Origin: Lewinellaceae bacterium
GTDB lineage: Bacteria > Bacteroidota > Bacteroidia > Chitinophagales > Saprospiraceae
Assembly: GCA_020636315.1 (NCBI GenBank)
Contig: JACJYA010000001.1
Location: 737,922-801,921 of the forward strand
Length of the DNA: 64,000 nt
Direction of reading: 5' to 3'
In this document: piece after piece, positions 17,233-26,050 of the stretch
Numbering within the stretch: position 1 is the stretch's first letter
Layout: each line of letters opens with the position of its first letter
Notes under the pieces: generated by a model
Seen by the model: the letters and a program-made list of their open reading frames with translations, nothing else
Databases searched by the model: none
What the model was told of the DNA's origin: nothing
Program-made: the position numbers and the translations under genes

Positions 17233-17640
17233 TTATTCCAATTCCCAGATCGCGATCTGGATCTCTTGCCGGGAGGCGCCTTCCTGTTTGAGCTGCTCTT
17301 TCACGGCAGCTTCTTTTTTTCGGCGATCAACGAGCTGCTGATGGAACACTTCCATCTGCTCTTCCTTCAACAAACGCTTAATGGAGGCCATCATGCCTTC
17401 CCGGACGGAGTTTTTCTTTTGCAGGTACAGGTTATAATCCGACTGGCGCAGCTCTTCAATAGAAGCCAGGTTCCGAAAGCGGCGCTCCTGGATCACCTGC
17501 ATTTCTTCTGCCTGTCTTTCATCGAGTTGGTACAATGCCACGGCTTCCCCGGTAGCTTTCCGAACCTCCTGTTCCGTATTTTGGGCCAACAGGCCGGAGG
17601 CCAGGGCAAGGAAGAAAAAACAAAGGGTCAGTTTCTTCAT
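17233..17640 (-). CDS. Small secreted helical protein, function unknown
   Basis: 135 residues. A Sec signal peptide (MKKLTLCFFFLALASGLLAQ) is followed by an almost entirely helical, highly charged mature protein: LDERQAEEMQVIQERRFRNL, SVREGMMASIKRLLKEEQ and DRRKKEAAVKEQLKQEG. Size and composition resemble the Spy/CpxP-like or heavy-metal-sensor-like periplasmic proteins of Bacteroidota, but no LTxxQ motif is seen, so this is only a resemblance. It is a single-gene unit with its own terminator. Confidence 0.75.
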   Translation of the reverse strand: MKKLTLCFFFLALASGLLAQNTEQEVRKATGEAVALYQLDERQAEEMQVIQERRFRNLASIEELRQSDYNLYLQKKNSVREGMMASIKRLLKEEQMEVFHQQLVDRRKKEAAVKEQLKQEGASRQEIQIAIWELE

Positions 17641-17784
17641 AATTTAGTTTTCGGTTATCTCGGTGCAAAATACAATTTTTGAGCGTTTTATCCGGCAATA
17701 GCCCGACATTTCCCCTGCTTTGGAAATCCGGGTGACGATCCGTAAAAGTTGCATCCGCATGGCCGGCCATTGGCCTCGATCCAT

Positions 17785-17792
17785 TATTTTTG
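17785..17792 (+). promoter_or_regulatory. Putative -7 element of the DUF3109 gene
   Basis: TATTTTTG matches TAnnTTTG 62 bp upstream of the ATG at 17855. No TTTG element sits at the right distance upstream. Confidence 0.35.
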
Positions 17793-17854
17793 CAGATCAA
17801 AACGGGGGTTGACTTTAAGCTGCCCCGATTGTTATTTCAGCATAATCCTTACCC

Positions 17855-18442
17855 ATGTTGATGATAGGTAATGTATTGATCAGTGATGAAGTCATCAGAG
17901 AACAGTTCCTTTGCAACCTCAGTGCCTGCAAGGGCGCCTGCTGCTGGGAAGGCGATCTCGGCGCCCCTGTTGAGCCGGAAGAACGGCCTACCCTGGAACG
18001 CATTTACGAAGTAGTACGGCCCTACCTGAGCCCGGCGGGCCAGGCCACCATCGAAACCGAAGGGCTCTATACCTACGACGAGGAAAACGGCACCTACGCT
18101 ACGCCTCTCATTGACGGCGGCCCTTGCGCCTATATGGTTTACGATGAACAAGGCATTGCCAAATGCGGCATCGAGCAGGCTTATGAGGATGGAAAAACAG
18201 ATTTCAAAAAACCCCTCTCCTGCCACCTCTATCCCATCCGGGCCAAAGTGGATGAACGAGTGGGCCTTCAGTTGCTCAATTACGACCGGTGGGAGATCTG
18301 CTCCGCCGCCTGCGAACTGGGGCGCCGGCAGCAATTACCGGTGTACCGGTTCCTGAAAGAAGCCATCATCCGGAAATTCGGAGATGAGTTCTACCAGGAG
18401 CTCGATGCTGCTGCAAAAAATCTTGGCCAGGCTCAGGTTTGA
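17855..18442 (+). CDS. DUF3109 family protein, Cys-rich (probable metal or Fe-S binding)
   Basis: 195 residues of the DUF3109/YkgJ-like group, common in Bacteroidota. Conserved cysteines occur in FLCNLSACKGACCWEGDLGA (about 19-38), GPCAYMVYDEQGIAKCGIEQ (about 91-110), the LSCHLYPIRAK motif near 122, and EICSAACELG near 150. The number and spacing of Cys suggest a metal or iron-sulfur cluster; the biochemical role is not established. The chosen ATG gives MLMIGNVLISDEVIREQFL, as in other members. Its stop codon overlaps the -33 element of the downstream ncRNA promoter. Confidence 0.9.
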   Translation: MLMIGNVLISDEVIREQFLCNLSACKGACCWEGDLGAPVEPEERPTLERIYEVVRPYLSPAGQATIETEGLYTYDEENGTYATPLIDGGPCAYMVYDEQGIAKCGIEQAYEDGKTDFKKPLSCHLYPIRAKVDERVGLQLLNYDRWEICSAACELGRRQQLPVYRFLKEAIIRKFGDEFYQELDAAAKNLGQAQV

Positions 18443-18469
18443 CTTTTGAATGGAATTTTGATACCTTTG
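18438..18469 (+). promoter_or_regulatory. Consensus promoter of a candidate non-coding RNA
   Basis: TTTG at 18438-18441, a 20-bp spacer and TACCTTTG at 18462-18469 form a perfect Bacteroidota promoter overlapping the DUF3109 stop codon. No reading frame follows; a terminator lies about 300 bp downstream. Confidence 0.7.
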
Positions 18470-18475
18470 TTGTTC

Positions 18476-18803
18476 AGCTGGTATAGAACCTGATAAATTC
18501 TGGTTGCCAGCACATTCCAGAACCGATATATATACGCCTCCGGAATAAGAGGAGACACTTTTTTTGTCCTCTAAGCAACTATCAAACCTTTGCCCAGCTT
18601 CTTGTGGGCCTCCGTGCGTATGCCGCCGCGTACGTGGCGGTGTTATTATCGGTAATATCCATTGATAACATCAGGAAACACTATTAGTTACTGAGCATCG
18701 TAGCTCAGATCTCTGCCCTGTGACATCAACAAGTCACGCTTAACCCCCCTTTTGAAGTTGGTTTTCTGCAGCTCCGGAAGTTTCTCCGGAGCTGCTTTTT
18801 TTT
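18476..18803 (+). ncRNA. Candidate structured small RNA (about 330 nt), family unknown
   Basis: A consensus promoter at 18438-18469 and a strong intrinsic terminator at 18768-18803 bracket a stretch with no convincing coding frame, between two convergent genes. Several local hairpins are visible: a perfect CCGCC-N8-GGCGG, GTGAC-N7-GTCAC near 18720, GAGC-N6-GCTC near 18692, and an imperfect AGAGGA/TCCTCT stem around 18547-18577. I could not match tmRNA (no tag frame or CCA end), RNase P RNA (no GAGGAAAGUCC motif) or SRP RNA. A 6S-like RNA is possible but not shown. The alternative is simply an extended 3' region plus terminator of DUF3109, but the consensus promoter argues for a separate transcript. 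Confidence 0.5.
18768..18803 (+). terminator. Strong intrinsic terminator after the candidate ncRNA
   Basis: Perfect 11-bp stem GCAGCTCCGGA / TCCGGAGCTGC with a 6-nt loop, followed by eight T residues. There is no U-tract on the opposite strand, so it ends plus-strand transcription. Confidence 0.93.
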
Positions 18804-18943
18804 GGCCGCCCCACCTTCAGGTGGGCCGTATCAAAATTATCGGGAAAGTGCTCCCCGGCGGGCTACCCGTGAATACAGGAATATGCTTTTGCGCTGGTTT
18901 ATGCCCCGAATCCCGAATAACGAATCCCGGGGCCAGCCGGCAA

Positions 18944-20641
18944 TCACCCCTCCTCTTCCACTTTCTTCCTCACAATCCCCACCACCTCCTTCTCCAGCCG
19001 GTCTGCCTCTTCCGCTATTTTTTCGGCCCTGCCGGTAATGTCTTCTGCAAAGGTTTTATCCTTCAGGCCTTTGGCGTTGATCTGCACATTGAGCAGGGCG
19101 CCGTGAACGGCTGCCCGGGCGCACAGGGCGCCGACACCGGCATCGCTGGCGGAGTTGGGGTTGCCTTTTTCCGCCATGGCCTTTGCCACTTCAAAAGACT
19201 GCAGGGCCAGCTCCATGGTCTGATAGGGAACTTCCGTCGCGTATTTGGTGGCCTCCTGCAGGGCGCGTTCTCTTTCGGCTTTTTCCTCTTCCGTACTCTT
19301 CGGCATGCGCACCGCATCGATGATCCGGTTGAAGGCGCGGGTATCCTCATCGACCAGGTGGAGCAGAGCGTCTTTTATTTTCTGCCCTTTTTCCGCCCAT
19401 TCGGAGAATTCTTCCCAGCGGTGGTCCCATACCCGGCGGTGAGAGGAAAGGTTGGCCACCATGGTGGCAAGAGCAGCGCCCAGTGCCCCAACATAGGCAG
19501 CAATGGAACCGCCACCCGGCGCTACGCTCTCCGAAGCGGTTTCGTTGGCAAAGGCCCGAAGGTTCATATCGAGCAGGGGGGTAGGCATATCTTCCCGCAA
19601 TTGGTATTCGATGACCTTCTTATTCACGTCGAAAGGCCCCAGTTCGTCCAGCCCCATGGATTTGACAGCGATCTTGATGGCTTCTTCTTCCGATACCCCA
19701 AGAGAGCGGCGCTGTTGCCTCAGGAAATAATGCCCGGCGTCGAGCATGACCTTCAGAGGCACCAGCCCTACCAACTCGGAACCGGTTACGCGCAGGCCGC
19801 GTGCATTTGCGCTCTTGCGACATTCCTCGAAAGCCACGTGCAATGGCGTTTCCTTGATGTTGGTAATGTTCATCGAGATCTGGGCAATGCCGTACTCCTC
19901 TATAAACCAGCCGATGGCCTTCACCCCCTTGCAGGCGCCGGGCTCGCGAACGGGCTCCCCGTTGGCGTCCTTGATAACCGGGGCGTTCACTTTATCGCCT
20001 TCCCGTTTCACCCGGCCTTTCTCCCGCACGTCAAAGGCTACGGAATTAGCCCGGCGCACTGAGGTGGTGTTCAGGTTGACGTTGTAGGCAATCAGAAAAT
20101 CACGGGCGCCGATCGCAGTGGCGCCGGCGCGGGCGTTGAAGCGGGCGGGCCCGTAGTCGGGCTTCCATTCCGGCTTCTCCAGTTTTTCGGACAAGGCTTC
20201 GTATTCCCCGGCACGGACGGTAGCCAGGTTTTTCCACTCCGGCTTGCTGGCGGCGTATTCATACATATATAAAGGAATGCCCAACTCCTTGCCGGCCATC
20301 TCGCCCAGTTTGTGGGCCCATTCCACCGTTTCCTGCATAGTGATGTTGGAAATGGGGATCAGGGGGCAGACGTCAGTGGCGCCCATGCGGGGGTGTTCGC
20401 CTTTATGCTTGCGCATATCTATTACCTCAGCCGCCTTTTTAATGGCGAGGAAGGCAGCCTGGACAACGGGCTGGGGTTCGCCTACGAAAGTCACCACCGT
20501 CCGGTTGGTGGCTTTGCCGGGGTCAACGTCGAGCAGTTTGACGCCTTCTACGCTTTCTATCTCGTCGGTGATCAGTTTGATGATGTCCATGTCACGCCCT
20601 TCGCTGAAATTGGGCACGCATTCGATGAGTTGTTTCGCCAT
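18944..20641 (-). CDS. ftcD: Bifunctional glutamate formimidoyltransferase / formimidoyltetrahydrofolate cyclodeaminase
   Basis: 565 residues, the length of the fused enzyme. The N-terminal formiminotransferase (about 1-330) starts MAKQLIECVPNFSEGRDMD and contains GEHPRMGATDVCPLIP with the catalytic His region, FNARAGATAIGARDFLIAYN and INMTNIKETPLHVAFEEC. The cyclodeaminase domain (about 370-565) begins RAFANETASESVAPGGGS and continues AYVGALGAALATMVANLS. The enzyme moves the formimino group of histidine-derived formiminoglutamate to tetrahydrofolate and releases ammonia. No hut genes are adjacent. It lies last in a minus-strand run after pssA, rsmI and the GrpB gene, but a hairpin at 20729-20755 separates it. 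Confidence 0.96.
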   Translation of the reverse strand: MAKQLIECVPNFSEGRDMDIIKLITDEIESVEGVKLLDVDPGKATNRTVVTFVGEPQPVVQAAFLAIKKAAEVIDMRKHKGEHPRMGATDVCPLIPISNITMQETVEWAHKLGEMAGKELGIPLYMYEYAASKPEWKNLATVRAGEYEALSEKLEKPEWKPDYGPARFNARAGATAIGARDFLIAYNVNLNTTSVRRANSVAFDVREKGRVKREGDKVNAPVIKDANGEPVREPGACKGVKAIGWFIEEYGIAQISMNITNIKETPLHVAFEECRKSANARGLRVTGSELVGLVPLKVMLDAGHYFLRQQRRSLGVSEEEAIKIAVKSMGLDELGPFDVNKKVIEYQLREDMPTPLLDMNLRAFANETASESVAPGGGSIAAYVGALGAALATMVANLSSHRRVWDHRWEEFSEWAEKGQKIKDALLHLVDEDTRAFNRIIDAVRMPKSTEEEKAERERALQEATKYATEVPYQTMELALQSFEVAKAMAEKGNPNSASDAGVGALCARAAVHGALLNVQINAKGLKDKTFAEDITGRAEKIAEEADRLEKEVVGIVRKKVEEEG

Positions 20642-20728
20642 GGTTTTAGTTTGGTTAGTTTTTTTTGATCATTTGTAAAAAGATATTTGTGTTCGCAAAG
20701 AGGCCAATATTGAGGGGTATAAAGAAGC

Positions 20729-20755
20729 CACGCCTGGATTGTTCAAACAGGCGTG
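20729..20755 (-). terminator. Hairpin downstream of the GrpB-family gene
   Basis: Perfect 8-bp stem CACGCCTG / CAGGCGTG with an 11-nt loop, followed on the minus strand by a U-rich stretch (CTTCTTTAT). It sits between the GrpB-family gene and ftcD. Confidence 0.65.
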
Positions 20756-20776
20756 TCCGTTCTATCAACCTTTCAT

Positions 20777-21343
20777 TCACCTCATCAACTCAATTAACCG
20801 CTCAATGCTTCGGATAAACCCCGTCTTGGCATCAGTGTAATCATTGACACTTTCCCAGGTGCCTTTGGCCAGTTTTTTTTTCATGCGGTGATAGGCATCG
20901 CGCGCCATGGAGTGGGTGCGCAGATAGTCCCGAAAAGCCAGGTGGCGCTTCCACCAGAGCGAGCCGTAAGCAACCACATGGAGGTGGTGGGTATGGGGAA
21001 ATTCATCGTGGGCAGGCAGCCGGGCAGCATCATCAAAGACCTTCCGCTGTAGTTCGTTCAGGCGGGCAAAGAAGCGGCGCTCCGGTACAGAGGCCTCATA
21101 GCAGGGGTAATAACAATAGCCCATTTCCAGGAGAGGTTCTGTAACTGAATCAAGAGCACTTTCTTCTACCCCGGCCATAATGTCAATAATGGGTTTACCG
21201 CCCAGGCCCTCTACTGCCGTGCTGCCGATGTGTTCAACCCTGAGCTGCAGGTGCCCGAGCCTGTCCTTCAATTGCCGGGATTCCCGCTCAAAGGATTCAA
21301 TCCAGCCGGGGTCATAAGAAACGATATTTATCCTGGTTGCCAT
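20777..21343 (-). CDS. GrpB family protein (UPF0157, nucleotidyltransferase-like)
   Basis: 188 residues of the GrpB/UPF0157 family, which has a nucleotidyltransferase-like fold. Recognisable parts are IVSYDPGWIESFERESRQL, RVEHIGSTAVEGLGGKPIID (the H-I-G-S-T-A-V-x-G-L-x-x-K-P-x-I-D signature), HHLHVVAYGS and HLAFRDYLRTH. The catalytic activity of the family is poorly defined. It follows rsmI by 49 bp on the same strand and may belong to the pssA-rsmI transcript. Confidence 0.92.
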   Translation of the reverse strand: MATRINIVSYDPGWIESFERESRQLKDRLGHLQLRVEHIGSTAVEGLGGKPIIDIMAGVEESALDSVTEPLLEMGYCYYPCYEASVPERRFFARLNELQRKVFDDAARLPAHDEFPHTHHLHVVAYGSLWWKRHLAFRDYLRTHSMARDAYHRMKKKLAKGTWESVNDYTDAKTGFIRSIERLIELMR

Positions 21344-21392
21344 CGGCCCAAAGTTATGGCCCTTTCTGGTAAAAAATCAGTCTGTCCCGGTA

Positions 21393-22076
21393 TTAATCCG
21401 GCCCATCTTCTTTTTTTCCTTCCACCACGAGGACGATCTCTCCTTTGACTTTAGCTTGAGCGCCGTAGTATTCCCGAAGGGATTCCAGCGTATCGGTGCG
21501 CACCTCTTCGTGTAGTTTTGTCAGTTCTCTGGCTACGCAGGCCATGCGTTCCGGGCCACAGGCATCAGCCAGTTGGGCCAGGCATTTCACCAGCCGGTAA
21601 GGCGATTCGTAGAGGATGAAGGTACAGGGCAGGCCAGCGAGGTAGTGTATCCGGGTTTGCCGGCCTTTCTTGTGCGGCAGAAAGCCTTCGAAAAAGAATT
21701 TGTCGCTCGGAAGGCCGGAAGCGATGAGGGCCGGAACGAAAGCCGTCGCCCCCGGCAGGCACTCTACGCGAATACCGCGACGGACGCATTCACGGGCCAG
21801 CAAAAAGCCGGGGTCGGAGATGCCGGGCATGCCGGCGTCGCTGATCAGGGCCATACTGGCGCCCTGCTCCAGTTGCCCGGCCAGCCCTTCGACAACTGCG
21901 TGCTCGTTGTGAGCGTGGTAAGCGCGCATGGGCGTATCGATCTCGTAATGCGCCAGCAGCTTTCCGGAAGTGCGGGTATCCTCCGCCAGGATGAGGCCTA
22001 CCTCTTTCAGGACGCGCAGAGCGCGCAGGGTAATATCTTCCAGATTGCCGATCGGGGTGGGAACGAGGTACAGCAT
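21393..22076 (-). CDS. rsmI: 16S rRNA (cytidine-1402-2'-O)-methyltransferase
   Basis: 227 residues. It methylates the ribose of C1402 in the decoding centre of 16S rRNA using S-adenosylmethionine. Motifs are the N-terminal LVPTPIGNLEDITLRALRVL, LAEDTRTSGKLLAHY, the SAM-binding LISDAGMPGISDPGF, GATAFVPALIASGLPSDKF, and the C-terminal YESPYRL and RELTKLHEE. It is a few residues shorter at the C-terminus than the E. coli enzyme but has all core motifs. It starts 3 bp after the pssA stop codon, so the two are almost certainly one operon. Confidence 0.97.
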   Translation of the reverse strand: MLYLVPTPIGNLEDITLRALRVLKEVGLILAEDTRTSGKLLAHYEIDTPMRAYHAHNEHAVVEGLAGQLEQGASMALISDAGMPGISDPGFLLARECVRRGIRVECLPGATAFVPALIASGLPSDKFFFEGFLPHKKGRQTRIHYLAGLPCTFILYESPYRLVKCLAQLADACGPERMACVARELTKLHEEVRTDTLESLREYYGAQAKVKGEIVLVVEGKKEDGPD

Positions 22077-22079
22077 GGC

Positions 22080-22790
22080 TTAGTTTCTCCTTTTTGCCAG
22101 GTGTTGAAATACAGAAAACAGAACATACAGCAGGATGACGATCGAGAAGGAGGCTTCCCGGGTAAGGAACAGCATGACGACTGCAATAACCGCAAAAGTG
22201 AATTGCACCTCATTGCCTTTCCAGGAGAAAGACTTGAATTTCAGGCTGAACATAGGAATTTCCGAGTTGAGCAAATACGACAGCACCAGCACGCAGCCGT
22301 AAAGAAAAGCAGGGGCGCTCACCAAAGGCCGAAGGCCGAACGTATCATAAGCATAGATCAGCATCACTCCCATGGTAAAAATGGTGCTGGAAGGGGTCGG
22401 CAACCCGATAAAACCGGTTGCCTGTCGGGTATCGAGGTTGAACCGGGCCAGGCGCAGGCCCGAAAAGACAGAGACCAGAAAGCCCGGCGCCGCCTGATAC
22501 ACCAGCCCGGAAGCGCCGTCGGGCTGAAAGTAGCGGGCCAGCAGCATATAATATACAGCCCCCGGGACGACCCCGAAGGTAACCATATCCGCCAGTGAGT
22601 CCAGCTCTTTTCCCAGGTTCGATTGCACTCCCAGCAGGCGGGCCGCCATGCCGTCGCCATAATCCGCCGCCACACCGGCGAACACCCACCAGAAGGCAGC
22701 CACATACTGGCCGTAAAAGATACTGGCCAGGGCGCAGCAACCGAAAAAAAGATTGAGTAATGTGATCGCGTTTGGAATGTGCTTCTTCAT
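22080..22790 (-). CDS. pssA: CDP-diacylglycerol-serine O-phosphatidyltransferase
   Basis: 236 residues with several membrane helices. The CDP-alcohol phosphotransferase signature D-G-x2-A-R-x8-G-x3-D-x3-D is complete: DGMAARLLGV then G-KEL-D-SLA-D (about residues 45-67). The N-terminus IPNAITLLNLFFGCCALAS is typical of the Bacillus/Bacteroidota-type integral-membrane PssA. It makes phosphatidylserine, the precursor of phosphatidylethanolamine, in the inner membrane. The downstream rsmI is 3 bp away. Confidence 0.95.
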   Translation of the reverse strand: MKKHIPNAITLLNLFFGCCALASIFYGQYVAAFWWVFAGVAADYGDGMAARLLGVQSNLGKELDSLADMVTFGVVPGAVYYMLLARYFQPDGASGLVYQAAPGFLVSVFSGLRLARFNLDTRQATGFIGLPTPSSTIFTMGVMLIYAYDTFGLRPLVSAPAFLYGCVLVLSYLLNSEIPMFSLKFKSFSWKGNEVQFTFAVIAVVMLFLTREASFSIVILLYVLFSVFQHLAKRRN

Positions 22791-23028
22791 AAATTGTGCT
22801 TTCCACCGATTTGCGGAAGTTGTTAAATTATCCGCCCCCCAACATTCTGCCTGCCTCGCAACGTCCTTACTAAAGTACTGTTAAAAAGCAGCTAATTCCC
22901 CCGATTTTGGAAAGAGTTGGCTAATTTCCTGTTATTATTTAAGCCTGGCCTGAATAGTTCTCGCTGCAAAAATAATGATAAATAATTTCCGGGCCACAAC
23001 CAGCCGGTTTCCCCACAAGAGAAGTTAT

Positions 23029-25980
23029 ATGCGCTCAAAATACATCCTGGCCGCCGTTGTTCTTTTTTCCTGCCTGCCGCCGCTAACGGGCCAGCCGGAA
23101 AATGACAACTGCGCCGGCGCCTTCCTTGTCGAGGATGCTTCCGACTGGTGTTCCGAACCGGGCGCCTTTTCCCTTCAGGGGGCAGATGCCGGAAGTGTTC
23201 CACCCCCTTCCTGCTTCAACGCCCCCGGATCCGATATATGGTTCACTTTTACACCCTTTGCAGCCGATGTCACCATAACTATTATCGGCAGTACGGGCGC
23301 CAACCTGCTGGAGGCGCCGGAAATAGCCCTCTATCAGGGAACCTGTGACGGATTGCAGGAACTGGCATGCACCCCCGGCATCCCTCAATCTAACGTCAAC
23401 AGCCTGTATTTCGATGGGCTCAACCTCGGGCTACCTCACTTCATCCGCATCCAGAGTGGCGCCGGAGAAAACGGCTCTTTTCAGTTCTGCATCAACAACT
23501 ACAACCCGCCGGAAGAACCTTCCTCCGACTGCCCGGAGGCCGCCATCATCTGCAGCAAAGAGCCCTTTGTGGTACAGAAGCTCATCGGGCCGGGCGATAA
23601 CCCGACAGAAGCCAACGACGCCTCCTGCCTCAATATTTTCGCCACAAATGTAGAATGGCATTCCGCCTGGTTCATGTGGACGGCGGGGAGCAGCGGCTCT
23701 CTTACCTTTACCCTCAATCCGCTTAACCCACCCGACGACATTGATTTCGTCGTCTATGAATTTCCCAATGGCCCGGGCAACTGCGCCGACAAGATCGTGC
23801 TGCGTTGCATGGCCTCCTCCTGTGACGGCCCCACCGGCCTGGATGAAGCCTCCACCGACTTTTCGGAACCTCCAAACTGCAATGACCCTTCACAAGATAA
23901 TTTCCTCGCCGCTCTCTCCATGGAAGCCGGAAAAACCTACGGCATCATGGTCAATAATTTCTCTTCCACCGGCATCGGGTTTGAGATGGAATTTGGAGGT
24001 ACCGGAGAGATCGCCGGGCCGGACGCCGCTATTGCCATAGTTCCCTCCGGGCCGGTGTGCATTGGGGAGCCCGCCATGCTGCAGGATGCTTCTTCCTTTC
24101 CAAACGGCAACATCGTGGGCTGGGAATGGAACTTCGGGCCGGGCGCTTCCATCACCGCCGCCCAGACACCGGGGCCGCACGAACTCAGCTGGAATTCCGC
24201 CGGAACCAAACCGGTATTGCTCCGCCTGCTGACCAACCAGGGCTGCATCGTAAGCGTCGTCCGGCAGGTTGAAGTGATCTGCTGTGATGCCCGGTACGAT
24301 ATCCAGGCGGAAATCATTGCGCCCCAATGCCCGGGAGGCAACGACGGCGCCATCATGGTGCAGGCCAGCAACCCCAACGCTCCTTATTCCTACCACTGGA
24401 GCAATGGTGAGAATGGCCCGGAAGCCAGTGGGCTGGAGGCAGGGCCACACACCCTCACTGTTTCTGACGCCCTGGGGTGCGATACCATCCTCCGGTTCGA
24501 ACTGGAAGGGCCGCCGGCCTTTGATTTTGACACCCTAATCACCACTCCCGGCTGTAATGGTGGCGTGGACGGCGAGATCAGACTGGAAGTTACCGGTGCA
24601 ACTCCACCCTATTCATTCAGCTGGGAGAACGGCGTTTTTACTTCCAACCACGTTTTTTCCAACCTGCCGGCAGGCGACTATTCGGTGGCCGTCAAAGATG
24701 CCAACGGTTGCGAACAGGCCCTGGACATCCCGCTGAGGGAACTTTCCCTGGAAATATTGCTCCCCAATGAGTCCTTTAGGCCCCCTTCCTGCCACGACAG
24801 CCAGGACGGCGCTTTAACCGTCATCCCCTTGAACGGACAGCCTCCCTTTCAATACAATTTCAACGACGGCAATGGCTGGACGGGCTCCAATATGTTGGAA
24901 GGGCTGGGCGCAGGCGAATACACCGTAAACATACAGGACGCCAACCTTTGCCGGGGAAGTTTCACCTTCACGGCCGAGGCGCCCCCCCCACTCGTGCTCG
25001 ACTTTTCAGAAACAGGCATCTCCTGCCACGGCGCCACCAACGGCCGGCTGGAAGCGGTGGTGGAGGGCGGCAGCGGCAGCTATTCCTTTCTGTGGAATGA
25101 TGGCAGCCGCAGCCCCGTTCTCACTGCCCTGAGCGCAGGTACCTACCAATTGACGGCCACCGACGCCAACGGCTGTGAAATCCGAAACACCGCCACCTTA
25201 TATCAACCCTCTCCTCTGGTATTGGAAGTGGACAACCTGCAGCCTGTGCGCTGCCACGGGGAGGCCAGCGGAAGCATATTGCTGGCGGCATCAGGTGGCT
25301 CTCCGGCCTATGCATTCGCCATAGATGGACAAGAGTTCCGGGATTCGCCTCTCTTCGATAACCTGTCTGCAGGAAGTTACCTAATGTATGTACGAGATGC
25401 CGGCGGATGCACCACCTCCCTGAACATCGAAATCGGGGAACCGGCTCTGCTGCTGGTGGAAGCAGGAGAGCCGTTGGAGGTAATACTCGGCTATGAGGTA
25501 CAGCTTCAGGCCTACAGCAGTGGCAATGTCATCAGCTACAACTGGCAGCCGGCGGAAGGCCTGAGCTGTTCGGATTGTCCGGCGCCGGTGCTGGCGCCCC
25601 TTCAAACCAGTTGGTACACCATACAGGTTGAAGACGAGAACGGTTGCATAGCGGCCGATTCCATTCATATAATTCTGAGTGAAAAACGGCCGGTTTATAT
25701 CCCCAACGCCTTCTCACCCAATGATGACGGCCGAAATGATTATTTTAAGGCCTATCTGGGCCCGGCCGCCCGGCAGGCCGTTTCCATGAGGATTTTCAAC
25801 CGGTGGGGAGCTTTGGTATTCGAACAGGAAAATTTGTCGCCTGGAATTCCCGTTTTACAATGGGATGGAAAGATGCAAAACCAGGCCGCCCCTTCAGGTG
25901 TCTATACGTATATAATAATCGTGGAATTCATCGATGGGAAGCGCCGCCGCTATTCCGGCAGCGTTTGCCTGTCCCGGTAA
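23029..25980 (+). CDS. Large secreted SprB-repeat protein with T9SS type B sorting domain (copy 1)
   Basis: The frame opens at 22975, but ATG 23029 begins a proper signal peptide (MRSKYILAAVVLFSCLPPLTG), giving 983 residues. Two N-terminal beta-rich modules (ENDNCAGAFLVEDASDWC; SDCPEAAIICSKEPF) are followed by a PKD-like domain around DASSFPNGNIVGWEWNFGPG. Five SprB-like repeats follow, each C-x-G-x2-DG...Y-x-W...AG-x-Y-x-V...DA-x-GC. The C-terminal gliding-motility-associated (CHU_C) domain has YIPNAFSPNDDGRNDYF, MRIFNRWGALVFE and QWDGK. That domain directs T9SS export and cell-surface attachment. The protein is probably an adhesin-like surface protein. A very similar gene follows 70 bp downstream. 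Confidence 0.92.
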   Translation: MRSKYILAAVVLFSCLPPLTGQPENDNCAGAFLVEDASDWCSEPGAFSLQGADAGSVPPPSCFNAPGSDIWFTFTPFAADVTITIIGSTGANLLEAPEIALYQGTCDGLQELACTPGIPQSNVNSLYFDGLNLGLPHFIRIQSGAGENGSFQFCINNYNPPEEPSSDCPEAAIICSKEPFVVQKLIGPGDNPTEANDASCLNIFATNVEWHSAWFMWTAGSSGSLTFTLNPLNPPDDIDFVVYEFPNGPGNCADKIVLRCMASSCDGPTGLDEASTDFSEPPNCNDPSQDNFLAALSMEAGKTYGIMVNNFSSTGIGFEMEFGGTGEIAGPDAAIAIVPSGPVCIGEPAMLQDASSFPNGNIVGWEWNFGPGASITAAQTPGPHELSWNSAGTKPVLLRLLTNQGCIVSVVRQVEVICCDARYDIQAEIIAPQCPGGNDGAIMVQASNPNAPYSYHWSNGENGPEASGLEAGPHTLTVSDALGCDTILRFELEGPPAFDFDTLITTPGCNGGVDGEIRLEVTGATPPYSFSWENGVFTSNHVFSNLPAGDYSVAVKDANGCEQALDIPLRELSLEILLPNESFRPPSCHDSQDGALTVIPLNGQPPFQYNFNDGNGWTGSNMLEGLGAGEYTVNIQDANLCRGSFTFTAEAPPPLVLDFSETGISCHGATNGRLEAVVEGGSGSYSFLWNDGSRSPVLTALSAGTYQLTATDANGCEIRNTATLYQPSPLVLEVDNLQPVRCHGEASGSILLAASGGSPAYAFAIDGQEFRDSPLFDNLSAGSYLMYVRDAGGCTTSLNIEIGEPALLLVEAGEPLEVILGYEVQLQAYSSGNVISYNWQPAEGLSCSDCPAPVLAPLQTSWYTIQVEDENGCIAADSIHIILSEKRPVYIPNAFSPNDDGRNDYFKAYLGPAARQAVSMRIFNRWGALVFEQENLSPGIPVLQWDGKMQNQAAPSGVYTYIIIVEFIDGKRRRYSGSVCLSR

Positions 25981-26050
25981 AAAATAAAGCTATGAACGTG
26001 CCGGTTTTCCGAATTAGCGCTCAGGGAGCCGGACAAATAAAGTACATGCT

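Noticed and set aside
18476..18803. tmRNA, RNase P RNA or SRP RNA
   Set aside because: None of the diagnostic sequences (tag frame with CCA end, GAGGAAAGUCC, SRP tetraloop region) is present.
18752..20062. 436-codon plus-strand frame antisense to ftcD
   Set aside because: It is a shadow of a well-conserved enzyme gene in GC-rich DNA; no recognisable domain or start context.
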